From NCBI GenBank assembly GCA_016185245.1, contig JACPNZ010000005.1, positions 156,842-220,841 of the forward strand: a stretch of DNA of 64,000 nucleotides, in the 5' to 3' direction. The notes beneath the pieces were generated by a model. The model was given only the letters and a program-made list of their open reading frames with translations, was not told the origin of the DNA and did no database searches. Position numbers and translations under genes: made by a program. Source of the stretch: Hyphomicrobiales bacterium (GTDB taxonomy: Bacteria > Pseudomonadota > Alphaproteobacteria > Rhizobiales > Aestuariivirgaceae). Of the stretch, positions 38,017 to 47,727 are shown one piece after another. Each line of letters starts with the position of its first letter. Within the stretch, counting starts at the first letter, position 1.

Positions 38017-38091
38017 CGTGCTTCAAAACCTGACAGTGAGGGATGTTTCGGGTGGCGCTTCTAGCCCGCCGGCGGCGCCAGGGCAATCCCG

Positions 38092-38889
38092 TCACCCCAA
38101 GGGCGGGCTCCGCTTGGCCTCTTCGATCACGATCTTCTTCTGGTAGCGCCCCTGCACGATATCGACGATGAGCAGCGCCCCCACCACGAAATAGAAGGTG
38201 CTCTTGGCCATCGGTTCGACCGGATAGCCGAAGAAGGCCAGCTGGGCGATGCTCCCGCCCTCGGCCAGCAACATGACGCCGACGAGGAGCAGCACGAACA
38301 GGCCGAGCACCTCATACATGCGGTTCTTCTGCAGGAAACTCGCCACCCGTTCGGCGAGCAGCACCATGAGCAGACTGGAGACAGCGATGGCCGCCGCCAT
38401 GACGATGAAATTACTGGTCAGCGCCACCGCCGAGAGCACCGTGTCGAAGGAGAACACGATGTTCATCGCCAGGATCCAGAACAGGGCCCGGCCGACCGAA
38501 CTGTGCCGCGGTCCCTCGCCCCGTTCGTGTTCGAAATCGTCGACCGACAGCATGTGGACGATTTCCTTCATCGCCGTATGGATCAGGAGGGCCCCGCCGG
38601 CCAGCACGATCAGGCTGTGGCCGCTGAAGGAACCCTCGACCAGAGTGATGGCAAAACCGAACAGCGGCGTCTGCAACATGGCAATGAGCTGCAGCACCAC
38701 AAAGAGCAGCACGATGCGCATGCCGATGGCGAGGAAGGTGCCGAAGCGGCGCACCTGGGCCTGGCGCGCCGGCTCGACACGTTTGGCTTCGATGGTGATG
38801 TAGAGCAGATTGTCGAAGCCGAGAACCGTTTCCAGCGCGGTCAGCACCAGCAGCGTGGCGAGGTTTTCGACGGTGAACAGATCGGTCAT
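38092..38889 (-). CDS. TerC-family integral membrane protein
   Basis: 265 residues with seven to eight membrane segments. TerC signatures are LETVLGFDNLLYITIEAKRV near residue 20, the second acidic motif FSFDTVLSAVALTSNF near residue 145, and FWILAMNIVFSFD before it. The two aspartate-containing repeats form the presumed metal pathway; relatives act in manganese efflux or tellurite resistance. ATG 38889 has GGGGA spaced 6 nt; an ATG two codons upstream (38895) is possible. The protein stands alone on the minus strand. Confidence 0.88.
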   Translation of the reverse strand: MTDLFTVENLATLLVLTALETVLGFDNLLYITIEAKRVEPARQAQVRRFGTFLAIGMRIVLLFVVLQLIAMLQTPLFGFAITLVEGSFSGHSLIVLAGGALLIHTAMKEIVHMLSVDDFEHERGEGPRHSSVGRALFWILAMNIVFSFDTVLSAVALTSNFIVMAAAIAVSSLLMVLLAERVASFLQKNRMYEVLGLFVLLLVGVMLLAEGGSIAQLAFFGYPVEPMAKSTFYFVVGALLIVDIVQGRYQKKIVIEEAKRSPPLG

Positions 38890-39031
38890 GAGCATCCCCG
38901 GCAGAATCGCAGACGCACATAGTGTCATTGTGTCCGGCGCAAGGGCAACTCGCGCCCGAAACCAGGCCCGCATTCCCCGCCGCCGCGCCGAGCCGCCAGG
39001 GCGGCAAGAAGATCGAAGAGCGTGTGGAGGT

Positions 39032-39154
39032 TCACGCCTTCCAGATTTCCTTCACTGAGATATAGGCGAACAGCACCATGCCGGCGATGGCATGGATGAC
39101 CGCGAGCGTGAAAAACAGACGAGCCGCACCTTGCGTGTTCCGTGTCCCCCTCAT
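39032..39154 (-). CDS. Very small membrane protein (40 residues)
   Basis: A 40-codon frame encodes a basic N-terminus (MRGTRNTQGAARLF), one hydrophobic helix (FTLAVIHAIAGMVLFAYIS) and a short charged tail (VKEIWKA). The layout is typical of real single-pass microproteins. It sits between terC and the hybrid histidine kinase on the same strand, 52 nt after the kinase gene. No strong Shine-Dalgarno is seen, so confidence is modest. Homology search with the 40 residues would decide. Confidence 0.45.
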   Translation of the reverse strand: MRGTRNTQGAARLFFTLAVIHAIAGMVLFAYISVKEIWKA

Positions 39155-39206
39155 TGAGCGTCGAGGGCCGGGAAAACAGCAGGATTCGGGCGTTGCAGAA
39201 GGCCTC

Positions 39207-41309
39207 TCAGGCCTGCAACTCGAGGGCGTCGCGGATGATCTTCTGCAAGTCCTCGCGGCGATAGGGCTTCATGATGATGAAGCCTTCGCGGAAGCGCGGC
39301 TCTTCCTGGTGCACCATGGCGCCCTTGGGATAGCCCGAGGTGTGGACGATCTTGAGCTTGGGCCGGATGCCGCGTGCCGCCTGGGCGAGATCGAAGCCGT
39401 TGAGCCCGCCGGGCATCACCACATCCGAGAACATCAGGTCGACATCGGGATTTTCCTGGAGCCGGGCCAGCGCCTGAAGCCCGTCCTCGGCCTCGACCAC
39501 GTCATAGCCGAAGTCCTCGAGGAAGCCGCAGGCGACGCTGCGCACCGCTTCCTGGTCTTCGACCACCAGGATTTTCGGGCGCCGCGGTTCGGGCGGCGGC
39601 GCGGCGATAACCAGCACCTCCTCCGGTGCCACCATTTCAGGCGCCACCCCTTCGACCGCCGGCATGGTCTCGCCGGGAGCGAACTTGCGCGGCAGATACA
39701 TCTTGATCGAGGTGCCGTGATCCACTTCGCTGTAGACGTTGATGTGGCCGCCCGACTGCTTGATGAAGCCATAGACCATGGCCAGCCCCAGCCCCGAGCC
39801 CTTGCCCTGTTCCTTGGTGGTGAAGAACGGCTGGAACACATTTTCCAGCAGTTCCGCCGGCATCCCGGTGCCGGTGTCGGATACCGCCACCAGCACATAA
39901 TGGCCCGCCGTCATCTCGGCATGCTTTGCCACATAGTTCTGGTCGAGATAGACCGCCTGGGTTTCGATGGTCAGAAGCCCGCCCTTGGGCATGGCGTCGC
40001 GGGCGTTGATGGCGAGATTGAGGATCGAGGATTCGAGCTGCGAGGCATCGATCACCGCCAGGGGTTCGCCCGCCATGGTGTCGACCTTGAGCTGCACCGT
40101 CTCGCCGATCGAGCGGGCGATCAGCGGGGCGATGCCCTTGACCAGGTCGTTGACCTTGACTTCGCGGGGCTCCAGCACCTGCTTTCTGGCGAAGGCCAGC
40201 ATCTGGCGGGTGAGATCGGAGCCCTTGCGGGCCGCATCGATCGCCTCGCTCAGCCGCCGGATCGCCTTTTCGTCGCTGCCGAGCTTGCTCTCGAGCAGTT
40301 CGAGATTGCCGATCACCACGGTCAGCAGATTGTTGAAATCGTGAGCCAGGCCGCCGGTCATCTGGCCGATCGCTTCCATCTTCTGGGCCTGCTGCAACTG
40401 CCGGGCCGCCTTGTGGCGGTCGCTGGTGTCGACGATCTGGACGATGATCTGTTCGATTTCGCCGGCCTCGTTCCTGACCATGGCGACACTGGTCAGGCCG
40501 TGCCGCATCTGGCCGTCGGAACCGCTGTAGCGGAAATCCTGGCGCACCGAGGGGATCGAGCCGTTGATCAGTTCGCCGACCCGGGTGAGGAACGGGTCGC
40601 GATCGTCCTTGTGCAGAACATCGTCGAGGGCGACGTTGAAGCGCGCTTCGGGGGCCCGCCCGAGGAAGTCCCAAAAGGCGCCGTTGGCGAGCGTGATCTC
40701 GCCCAAGGGCGACACCAATGCCATGCCGTGGCCGGCCGATTCGAAGGCGCTGCGGAAGCGCTGGTCCTCGGGCGGGGCTGGCGGTTCGCGCTCCTGGGGA
40801 GGTGCCGCAACCACCAGGGGCACGTCGAGCACGCACACCGAACGCTCGATACGGCCCTTGTCGCCGCGATAGGCGGTCATCGACAGGAAGGCCTGGGCCG
40901 GGCTCCCGTCCCGGCACATTAGCGTCACGATCTCGCCGCGGCAGGCGCCGGTCTGCAGATAGGCGGGATAGACGTCCTGCACCAGGCGGTTGCGCGATTC
41001 CGGCGCCAGGAGGTCGTTGAAGTTCCGCCCCTGGATTTCGCGCTGGGAAAAGCCCAGGAACTGGCTCCAGCGCCGGTTGACGGCGAGAATGCGGCCCGCC
41101 GCATCCATGCTGTGTAGCAGAACCGGCAGGTTGGAGAGCATCAATTCGTAGACCTTGCCGTTCTGGTCGGGGAAGAACGGGATATAGCTTTCCTGCACCG
41201 TGGGCGCTGCCGGCACCCGCTCGATCCTCCAGGCCGGTCCATGGGGCCTGAGCTCGTCCCAGCCGGTAAACGGCTGGTTGAGGCTGGCGGCATTGATCGG
41301 CGGATTCAT
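39207..41309 (-). CDS. PAS-containing hybrid histidine kinase
   Basis: 700 residues, apparently soluble. Order: PAS domain at about 55-165 (LLHSMDAAGRILAVNRRWSQF), a second PAS at about 185-300 (FESAGHGMALVSPLGEITLAN), HisKA with phospho-acceptor His near 323 in GGLAHDFNNLLTVV, HATPase with N box ILNLAINARDAMP, G1 DTGTGMPAELL and G2 GKGSGLGLAM, then a receiver domain at about 575-695 with phospho-acceptor Asp in MFSDVVMPGG and the conserved MKPY lysine. The first codon is ATG 41309; a TTG two codons upstream is ignored. No separate response-regulator gene is adjacent. Confidence 0.92.
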   Translation of the reverse strand: MNPPINAASLNQPFTGWDELRPHGPAWRIERVPAAPTVQESYIPFFPDQNGKVYELMLSNLPVLLHSMDAAGRILAVNRRWSQFLGFSQREIQGRNFNDLLAPESRNRLVQDVYPAYLQTGACRGEIVTLMCRDGSPAQAFLSMTAYRGDKGRIERSVCVLDVPLVVAAPPQEREPPAPPEDQRFRSAFESAGHGMALVSPLGEITLANGAFWDFLGRAPEARFNVALDDVLHKDDRDPFLTRVGELINGSIPSVRQDFRYSGSDGQMRHGLTSVAMVRNEAGEIEQIIVQIVDTSDRHKAARQLQQAQKMEAIGQMTGGLAHDFNNLLTVVIGNLELLESKLGSDEKAIRRLSEAIDAARKGSDLTRQMLAFARKQVLEPREVKVNDLVKGIAPLIARSIGETVQLKVDTMAGEPLAVIDASQLESSILNLAINARDAMPKGGLLTIETQAVYLDQNYVAKHAEMTAGHYVLVAVSDTGTGMPAELLENVFQPFFTTKEQGKGSGLGLAMVYGFIKQSGGHINVYSEVDHGTSIKMYLPRKFAPGETMPAVEGVAPEMVAPEEVLVIAAPPPEPRRPKILVVEDQEAVRSVACGFLEDFGYDVVEAEDGLQALARLQENPDVDLMFSDVVMPGGLNGFDLAQAARGIRPKLKIVHTSGYPKGAMVHQEEPRFREGFIIMKPYRREDLQKIIRDALELQA

Positions 41310-41442
41310 CGGCAACCCATCCTGACAGGGGCGTTCACACTTTCCTAAGGTCGCCGCAGTTAATGGAGCCTTGCCCGTCCACGCAAAATTGCGTCAAGTT
41401 GCGCAACCAACGGTCCCGCCGGCAAATGTGCTTAAGAGGATG

Positions 41443-43431
41443 TTAACGCGCCGCATCCGGCCGGCCCACCGCCTCGGCCCTGACGGTTGCGCCGAGGAGC
41501 CCGTTGTCGTCGACCGCATCGGGCAGGAGATGCTTGGCGATGGTCACCCGCACTTGCGGGGCATGGGCGCCGTAGCCTTCGACCAGTCCGGCCGCCGCCG
41601 CCTCGGCGATCCCGGCGGCCGCCTCGAGTGCCGCCACCCCGCTGCTGAACTGAGTTACCCCCACCGGCCCATGGACACGGAAGATCCCCGATCCGTCGCC
41701 CTCGACCATCACCGTCACCGTCTGGGCGACCACGCCGGTCGCCGCCCCCACCGCATTGGCGACATCGAAGTAGGACGGGAACACCACCTGGCAGGCCAGC
41801 CGCTTCGCTACCTCCCGATAATAGACCCTGACCGGTCCGCCGACCGCCACCACCGGAACGGTGGGCGTCATGGCGACCGACGCCAGTCCCAGCTGGCCTT
41901 CGCCCGAACACACCGCATCGATCAGCGCCTGGTCACCGAAATCGCGGCCGAAGGCCGTGTCGAGAAGAGCCCTGGCGCTGAGCCGCGCCGTTTCGCTCCA
42001 CACTTCGCGGCAGAAACCTTGAACGCGCGCCTCATCGCCGGCCTTCATGTCGCGGAAGCGCACCATCAGGCGGGCCGCGAGTCTTGCCCCCTCGCCCGGC
42101 CAATTGGCCTGCAAGCCCAGCACATGGGCGGCGTCCGACGGCGTGAAACCGCCGGTCTGCACCAATCCCTTGCGCTTGAGCGAAGCAATGGCCCGTTGCG
42201 CCGCGCTGGTCACCGCCACCTTGCGCAAGCTCCGCGGCCGCTCGCCCACCATTTCCAGTACTTCGCGCTCGCGGGCGGAAAGTTCGGCACTCGCCGCGCC
42301 GGTGGCGCCGAACGGTCGCAGCACGAATTTGCCGTGCAGCGATCCGCCTTCCGTGTCGGCGAGATCGCCTTCGAGCATGGCGATCACCTCCGGATAGCGC
42401 TCGGCCAGCAGCGAAACCGGAGCGACCCGCTGCGGCCCCACCTTGATCCGCCCGTCCGGCGCGATGGCGATCTCGCTGTCGCCGCCAAGCCCTATGGTGC
42501 GCACATCGATGGCTCGCACCATGGTGCGCCAGCCGCCGACTTCGGCACCTTCCTCGGCGACCCGTGGCCTGCCGGCCGCCAGCACACCGAGATCGGTCGT
42601 CGTGCCGCCCATGTCCGACATGATGAAATCGCTTAGGCCGCTAAGCCAGGCGGCCCCGACCAGGCTCGCCGCCGGCCCCGACAGGACCGTCTCGATGGGG
42701 CGCAACGCCACCTTCTCGGCCAGGGCAAGCGTCCCGTCGCCCTTGACGATCATCAGTGGGCAGACGATATCGAGGCCCGCCATGGCCCGCCGCACCGCCT
42801 CGATCAGCGTCGAGATGCGCGAAATGAGCTTGGCATTGAGCACCGCGGTCAGCGCCCGGCGCGGCGCATCGAGTGCCGAGGTGAGTTCGGTCGAAATGGT
42901 GGCCGGCCGGCCGGTCAGGCGCTCGACCAGTTCGCGGGCGGCATGTTCATGGGCCGGATTGCGCACCGCGAAGGTGGCGGCGATGGCAAAGGCATCGACT
43001 GGCATGGCGGTCACCGCCTGCTGCAATGCCTCGAGATCGAGCGGCTGGTGAGCCTCGCCGTTGTGGTCGTGGCCGCCGCCGACAAGGGCCACCGGCATGC
43101 CGGGAAAGGCCCTGGCAATGCCGGTGCGCGCCGCCATGGCCGGGTCGAAGCCCACCAGGATCACCCCCACCGCGCTGCCATGGCCCTCGACCACCGCATT
43201 GGTGGCCAGCGTCGTCGACACCGAAACGAGAGAAATGTCGGAGGGCCTGAGCCCCTTGGGCAGCAAGGCGATTGCCGCGGTGATGGCATCGGCAACCCCG
43301 ATCGCCAGGTCGCCTTTGGTGGTGATCGCCTTGGCCGAGGCGATGACCTTGTGGCCTTCGGCCTCGATCACCGCGGCATCGGTATAGGTGCCGCCGGTGT
43401 CGACACCGATCAGATAGTGGGTGGAGCTCAT
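41443..43431 (-). CDS. Hydantoinase/oxoprolinase A-subunit family protein (HyuA-like)
   Basis: 662 residues, cytoplasmic. The N-terminal Hydant_A_N domain begins GVDTGGTYTDAAVIE, with an actin-like phosphate loop. The main hydantoinase_A domain has the second phosphate loop SDMGGTTTDLGVLA near residue 275 and the DVRTIGLGGDSEIAI block. The C-terminus contains a third nucleotide-fold element (VVAVGGPVRVYYREVA). Family members hydrolyse cyclic amides such as hydantoins, 5-oxoproline or acetone-type substrates with ATP, usually paired with a B subunit. No hyuB-like gene is nearby; either it acts alone or the partner lies elsewhere. Confidence 0.85.
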   Translation of the reverse strand: MSSTHYLIGVDTGGTYTDAAVIEAEGHKVIASAKAITTKGDLAIGVADAITAAIALLPKGLRPSDISLVSVSTTLATNAVVEGHGSAVGVILVGFDPAMAARTGIARAFPGMPVALVGGGHDHNGEAHQPLDLEALQQAVTAMPVDAFAIAATFAVRNPAHEHAARELVERLTGRPATISTELTSALDAPRRALTAVLNAKLISRISTLIEAVRRAMAGLDIVCPLMIVKGDGTLALAEKVALRPIETVLSGPAASLVGAAWLSGLSDFIMSDMGGTTTDLGVLAAGRPRVAEEGAEVGGWRTMVRAIDVRTIGLGGDSEIAIAPDGRIKVGPQRVAPVSLLAERYPEVIAMLEGDLADTEGGSLHGKFVLRPFGATGAASAELSAREREVLEMVGERPRSLRKVAVTSAAQRAIASLKRKGLVQTGGFTPSDAAHVLGLQANWPGEGARLAARLMVRFRDMKAGDEARVQGFCREVWSETARLSARALLDTAFGRDFGDQALIDAVCSGEGQLGLASVAMTPTVPVVAVGGPVRVYYREVAKRLACQVVFPSYFDVANAVGAATGVVAQTVTVMVEGDGSGIFRVHGPVGVTQFSSGVAALEAAAGIAEAAAAGLVEGYGAHAPQVRVTIAKHLLPDAVDDNGLLGATVRAEAVGRPDAAR

Positions 43432-43522
43432 CGGCTGTCGCTGCTTTCCCTGCCGGCCCTGGCTTGTCCGCCGGGCATCGAATTATTGCGAAACTGCAAT
43501 GGTTTCTGCTATTGTGCCGGCA

Positions 43523-44167
43523 ATGCTCACGCCGCTCAAGCCGGAAATGTTCAAGGTCGGCGACCTCTCCCATGAGGCCCGCCGTTTCCGCACTATTCTG
43601 TGGAGTTTCGAACGCAATCTCGAACTGCTGTTCGAGGGCACCGGCATGTCGGCGGAAGTCGATCACCGGGCCCTGGCCACGGCCTTTTCCCGCTGGCGCC
43701 AGGCCTTCGACCAGCTGAAACATTTTGCCGACGTGAACCGCCATGACTTCGTCATCTATGCCGCCGGCCTCATGCTCAAGGAGCTCGTCGCCGCCAATCC
43801 CATTCGCACCGGAAAAAATACGCCGAGCGGCCTTCCGGCCATGCCAGAGGCAACCGATCACCGGCTCGGCCGCTGGCCTGAGGGCTATGCCTACACCAGC
43901 TTCTGCCTGTCGGTCGCCGCCGCCGTGCTACGCGAGATGGGTGACAGCGAGCCCAATCCCGCCGCCGCCACCGACGATCCGGGTTTCTGGGACTCCTTCC
44001 GCGAGAACGCTCTGGAAAGCCCGGCCGTTGCCGTCGCCTTCTTCGATCTTGCCTGCGGCGGCGACCCCAACTGGGAGGCGCCCGACGTGCCGTGGCTGCG
44101 CCATTCGATTCGCGACCGGGTGGAGCGGCTTGCCACGGCGGCCGGCCCGCAACGCATCCCCGCCTGA
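43523..44167 (+). CDS. Conserved-looking protein of unknown function
   Basis: About 214 residues from ATG 43523 (MLTPLKPEMFKVGDLSHEARR); ATG 43499 would add eight residues and cannot be excluded, as neither has a strong ribosome-binding site. No signal peptide or membrane segment is present. The N-terminal half is helical (RFRTILWSFERNLELLF), and aromatic-rich stretches follow (RWPEGYAYTSFCLSVAAAV and FWDSFREN). I do not recognise a family. It is divergent from the HyuA-like gene and lies upstream of ccoN, but the FixK-type box between them suggests the cco operon has its own promoter. Confidence 0.65.
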   Translation: MLTPLKPEMFKVGDLSHEARRFRTILWSFERNLELLFEGTGMSAEVDHRALATAFSRWRQAFDQLKHFADVNRHDFVIYAAGLMLKELVAANPIRTGKNTPSGLPAMPEATDHRLGRWPEGYAYTSFCLSVAAAVLREMGDSEPNPAAATDDPGFWDSFRENALESPAVAVAFFDLACGGDPNWEAPDVPWLRHSIRDRVERLATAAGPQRIPA

Positions 44168-44206
44168 GCGCGATTTGCCTGGGCCGGCTGTGACCGCAAA
44201 ACCGAA

Positions 44207-44220
44207 TTGATCCATGTCAA
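44207..44220. promoter_or_regulatory. FNR/FixK-type box upstream of ccoN
   Basis: TTGAT-CCAT-GTCAA matches the FNR/FixK dyad TTGAT-N4-ATCAA in nine of ten conserved positions (perfect TTGA-N6-TCAA core). It is centred about 86 nt before the ccoN start, a usual location for oxygen-controlled activation of cbb3 operons. The sequence is directly seen; regulation by FixK or FnrN is inferred. Confidence 0.8.
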
Positions 44221-44299
44221 GGCCGGGTGCGGTGCGATCCAACAAACGTCCCAACAAACTCTAACATTAACAAATTCTAACAATACGGGGGGAATGAAG

Positions 44300-45901
44300 A
44301 TGGGCTTGGGATCTCTGGTGCAAATGGCCCTGCTGGGGCTGATTGCCATCTTGTTTGTCACCCTGGGGGCGCTTGCCCAGGACGCAGCCTTCGCCATTCA
44401 CATGTTCATCTTCGCCGCCGCAGCCGCGATCGCCGTCATCTACCTGGCCCGATCCTATGGCCAGCCGGTGGCCGCCGCCTCGCCCGAGGCCTATCTTGAC
44501 GGAGTAGTCAGGGCCGGCGCCATCGCGACGGTATTTTGGGGCGTCATCGGCTTCCTTGCGGGCCTGGTGATCGCCCTGCAGTTGGCTTACCCGGGCCTCA
44601 ACCCCGATCTCGAATGGTTCAACTTCGGGCGCCTCAGGCCGCTCCATACTTCGGCGGTGATTTTTGCCTTCGGCGGCAACGCCCTGATGTGCACCAGCTT
44701 CTATGTGGTGCAGCGCACCTGCCGGGCGCGACTTGCCTTCGGCAACCTCGCCTGGTTCGTGTTCTGGGGCTACCAGCTGTTCATCGTGCTGGCGGCGACC
44801 GGTTATCTCCTGGGCGTCACCGAGAGCCGCGAATACGCCGAGCCCGAATGGTACGTCGACCTGTGGCTCACCATTGTCTGGATCGCCTACTTCCTGGTGT
44901 TCTTCGGCACCATCATCAAGCGCAAGGAACCGCACATCTACGTCGCCAACTGGTTCTATCTGTCGTTCATCGTGACGATTGCCATGCTGCACATCGTCAA
45001 CAATATCTCGATCCCGGTGTCGTTCCTGGGCTCCAAGAGCTACTCGGCCTTTGCCGGCGTGCAGGATGCGCTCATCCAGTGGTGGTACGGCCACAACGCG
45101 GTGGGCTTCTTCCTCACCGCCGGCTTCCTCGGCATGATGTATTACTTCGTGCCGAAGCGGGCCGGGCGTCCGGTCTATTCCTACCGGCTGTCGATCGTCC
45201 ACTTCTGGGCCCTGATCTTCCTCTATATCTGGGCCGGTCCCCATCACCTCCACTACACCGCCCTGCCCGACTGGGCCCAGACGCTCGGCATGGCGTTCTC
45301 GGTGATGCTGTGGATGCCCTCCTGGGGCGGCATGATCAACGGCCTGATGACCCTGTCGGGCGCCTGGGACAAGCTCAGGACCGACCCCGTCTTGCGCATG
45401 ATGGTGATCTCGGTCGCCTTCTACGGCATGTCGACCTTCGAGGGCCCGGTGATGTCGATCAAGTCGGTCAACGCCTTGAGCCACTATACCGACTGGACCA
45501 TCGGCCACGTGCATTCCGGTGCCCTCGGCTGGGTCGGCATGATTTCCATGGCCGCCATGTACCATCTGTTCCCCAGGCTGTGGGGCCGCAAGGAAGTCTA
45601 CTCCCTGCAGCTCGTCAGCTGGCACGTCTGGCTCGCCACCCTGGGGATCGTCGTCTACGCCTCGTCCATGTGGGTCTCCGGCATCATGCAGGGGCTGATG
45701 TGGCGCGAATACGACGACCAGGGCTTCCTCGTCTACTCCTTCGCCGAGTCGGTGGCGGCCATGCATCCCTACTATGTGATCCGCGCCTTCGGCGGGCTCC
45801 TGTTCCTCGTGGGCGCCCTGATCATGGTCTACAACCTCTATCGCACGGTACGCGGTGACACCCGCGCCGAGGCGCCGGTCGGCGTCCCGGCAGCGGCTTG
45901 A
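44300..45901 (+). CDS. ccoN: cbb3-type cytochrome c oxidase subunit I CcoN
   Basis: Catalytic subunit of the high-affinity cbb3 terminal oxidase, 533 residues with about twelve membrane helices. Heme and CuB ligands are in conserved blocks: [19 protein letters not shown] (low-spin heme), [20 protein letters not shown] and [14 protein letters not shown] (CuB), and [14 protein letters not shown] (heme b/b3). ATG 44300 is preferred because the GGGGGG run ends 7 nt upstream; ATG 44294 would be too close. It opens the ccoNOQP-GH operon and is preceded by an FNR/FixK-type box. Confidence 0.96.
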   Translation: MGLGSLVQMALLGLIAILFVTLGALAQDAAFAIHMFIFAAAAAIAVIYLARSYGQPVAAASPEAYLDGVVRAGAIATVFWGVIGFLAGLVIALQLAYPGLNPDLEWFNFGRLRPLHTSAVIFAFGGNALMCTSFYVVQRTCRARLAFGNLAWFVFWGYQLFIVLAATGYLLGVTESREYAEPEWYVDLWLTIVWIAYFLVFFGTIIKRKEPHIYVANWFYLSFIVTIAMLHIVNNISIPVSFLGSKSYSAFAGVQDALIQWWYGHNAVGFFLTAGFLGMMYYFVPKRAGRPVYSYRLSIVHFWALIFLYIWAGPHHLHYTALPDWAQTLGMAFSVMLWMPSWGGMINGLMTLSGAWDKLRTDPVLRMMVISVAFYGMSTFEGPVMSIKSVNALSHYTDWTIGHVHSGALGWVGMISMAAMYHLFPRLWGRKEVYSLQLVSWHVWLATLGIVVYASSMWVSGIMQGLMWREYDDQGFLVYSFAESVAAMHPYYVIRAFGGLLFLVGALIMVYNLYRTVRGDTRAEAPVGVPAAA

Positions 45902-45922
45902 GACGGGAAGGAGTACCGCGCC

Positions 45923-46639
45923 ATGATCAAGCACGAAAAGATCGAGACCAACGCCACGCTCTTGCTGATCCTCAGCTTCCTGGTGGTCACCATCGGCGGC
46001 CTCGTCCAGATCACGCCCTTGTTCTATCTGCAGAACACCATCGAGAAGGTCGCGGGGCCGCGGCCCTACACGCCGCTCGAACTTGCCGGCCGCAACATCT
46101 ACGTCCGCGAGGGCTGTTATCTGTGCCACAGCCAGATGATCCGCCCCTTCCGCGACGAGGTGGAGCGTTACGGCCACTACAGCCTCGCCGCCGAATCCCA
46201 GTACGATCATCCGTTCCAGTGGGGCTCCAAACGCACCGGTCCGGACCTCGCCCGGGTCGGCGGCAAGTACTCCGACGAGTGGCAGCGCCAGCACCTCGCC
46301 GATCCGCGCAGCGTCGTCCCTGAGTCGGTGATGCCGGGCTATGCCTTCCTCGCCGGCAAGGACCTGGACTACCGCAATATCGGCAATCACCTGAAGACCC
46401 TGACTCTGGTCGGCGTGCCCTACGACAAGGGCCAGATCGACAACGCCGCCGCCGACCTTCAGGCCCAGGCGACGGGCGACAACGCCGACGCCATGCTGAA
46501 GCGCTATCCCAAGTCCCAGGCCCGCGACTACGACGGCGATCCCAAGCGCATCACCGAAATGGATGCGCTTGTCTCCTATCTGCAGATGCTCGGCACCCTG
46601 GTCGACTTCTCCACCTTCAAGCCCGACGTCTCGAGGTGA
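45923..46639 (+). CDS. ccoO: cbb3-type oxidase monoheme subunit CcoO
   Basis: 238 residues. One N-terminal membrane helix ([19 protein letters not shown]) anchors a periplasmic cytochrome c domain with the heme motif CYLCH near residue 66 ([17 protein letters not shown]) and the axial methionine region [11 protein letters not shown]. CcoO passes electrons to CcoN. AAGGAG lies 11 nt before the ATG, and ccoQ starts 4 nt after the stop. Confidence 0.96.
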   Translation: MIKHEKIETNATLLLILSFLVVTIGGLVQITPLFYLQNTIEKVAGPRPYTPLELAGRNIYVREGCYLCHSQMIRPFRDEVERYGHYSLAAESQYDHPFQWGSKRTGPDLARVGGKYSDEWQRQHLADPRSVVPESVMPGYAFLAGKDLDYRNIGNHLKTLTLVGVPYDKGQIDNAAADLQAQATGDNADAMLKRYPKSQARDYDGDPKRITEMDALVSYLQMLGTLVDFSTFKPDVSR

Positions 46640-46643
46640 TGTT

Positions 46644-46799
46644 ATGACCTACAACCTTCTTCGCGAATTCGCCGACAGCTGGGGCCTGGTGGTCATGGCG
46701 GCGTTCTTCGTCGCGGCGGCGGCTTTCGCCTTCCGCCCAGGCTCGCGGACCTTTTACGACAAGGCGGCGCGCATTCCCTTCGAAAATCCTGAGGACTGA
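46644..46799 (+). CDS. ccoQ: cbb3-type oxidase small subunit CcoQ
   Basis: 51 residues with one membrane helix (LVVMAAFFVAAAAFAFRPG) and the usual C-terminal tail (FYDKAARIPFENPED). CcoQ/FixQ stabilises the oxidase core. Position between ccoO and ccoP and tail sequence make the assignment firm despite the small size. Confidence 0.9.
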   Translation: MTYNLLREFADSWGLVVMAAFFVAAAAFAFRPGSRTFYDKAARIPFENPED

Positions 46800-46804
46800 T
46801 CGCC

Positions 46805-47683
46805 ATGTCCAAAATCGAAAAAGACGAAATCTCCGGCGTCGATACGACCGGGCACGAGTGGGACGGGATCAAGGAACTCAATCATCCCCTGCCGCGCTGG
46901 TGGGTAATGACCTTCTATGCCACCATCGTCTTCGCCATCGGCTACACCATCCTCTACCCCGCCTGGCCGCTGCTGCGCGGCGCCACCCCGGGCGTGCTCG
47001 GCTATTCTTCGCGCGGCGACCTCGACAAGAGTCTCGAGGCGGCCGCCGCCAGCCAGAAGGATTTAGCCGACAAGATCGCCGCAACGCCGGTCGCCGGCAT
47101 CATGAAGGATGAGAAGCTGCGCGCCTTCGCCACCGCCGCCGGGGCTGCCGCCTTCAAGGTCAATTGCGTGCAGTGCCACGGTTCGGGTGCCGCCGGTGCG
47201 ATAGGCTATCCCAACCTCAACGATAACGACTGGCTATGGGGCGGTTCGATCGACGAGATCTACGCCACCATCGGCAACGGCATCCGCGCGCCCGGAAACG
47301 CCAGCACCCACGCCTCGCAGATGCCGAACTTCGGCGGCGACGGCATCTTGAAACCGGAGCAGATCGCCGACGTCGCCAACTATGTGTGGACCCTGTCGGG
47401 CGGCAAGCCGGACGACGCCGCGGCGGCCACCCGCGGCAAGCAGATTTACGCCGACAACTGCGCCGCCTGTCATGGCGACGCGGGTCAGGGCAACAAGGAA
47501 TTCGGCGCCCCCAATCTTGCCGACCAGATCCGGCTCTACAGCAAGAACGGCAGCATCAAGGACATCGAGGCCCAGGTGACCAGGCCTCGCCACGGCGTGA
47601 TGCCGGCCTGGGGCGCCAAGCTCGGCGATACCGCGGTCAAGGAACTCGCGGTCTTCGTCCACTCGCTGGGAGGCGGTGTCTGA
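46805..47683 (+). CDS. ccoP: cbb3-type oxidase diheme subunit CcoP
   Basis: 292 residues. The CcoP N-terminus (GHEWDGIKELNHPLPRWW) precedes a membrane helix (MTFYATIVFAIGYTILYP), then two periplasmic cytochrome c domains with CVQCH near residue 121 and CAACH near residue 218; axial methionines are likely in ASQMPNFGGDG and HGVMPAWG. CcoP receives electrons from soluble cytochrome c. The start is 5 nt after the ccoQ stop. ccoG begins 44 nt downstream. Confidence 0.96.
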   Translation: MSKIEKDEISGVDTTGHEWDGIKELNHPLPRWWVMTFYATIVFAIGYTILYPAWPLLRGATPGVLGYSSRGDLDKSLEAAAASQKDLADKIAATPVAGIMKDEKLRAFATAAGAAAFKVNCVQCHGSGAAGAIGYPNLNDNDWLWGGSIDEIYATIGNGIRAPGNASTHASQMPNFGGDGILKPEQIADVANYVWTLSGGKPDDAAAATRGKQIYADNCAACHGDAGQGNKEFGAPNLADQIRLYSKNGSIKDIEAQVTRPRHGVMPAWGAKLGDTAVKELAVFVHSLGGGV

Positions 47684-47727
47684 CAGACATGCTGGTCTGC
47701 GTGAGTTGAAGGGCCTCAAGGGGAACG

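Noticed and set aside
44267..46390. A 707-codon antisense frame across ccoN and ccoO
   Set aside because: Shadow frame. It would span two genes whose products are unmistakable, and its translation has no recognisable domain.
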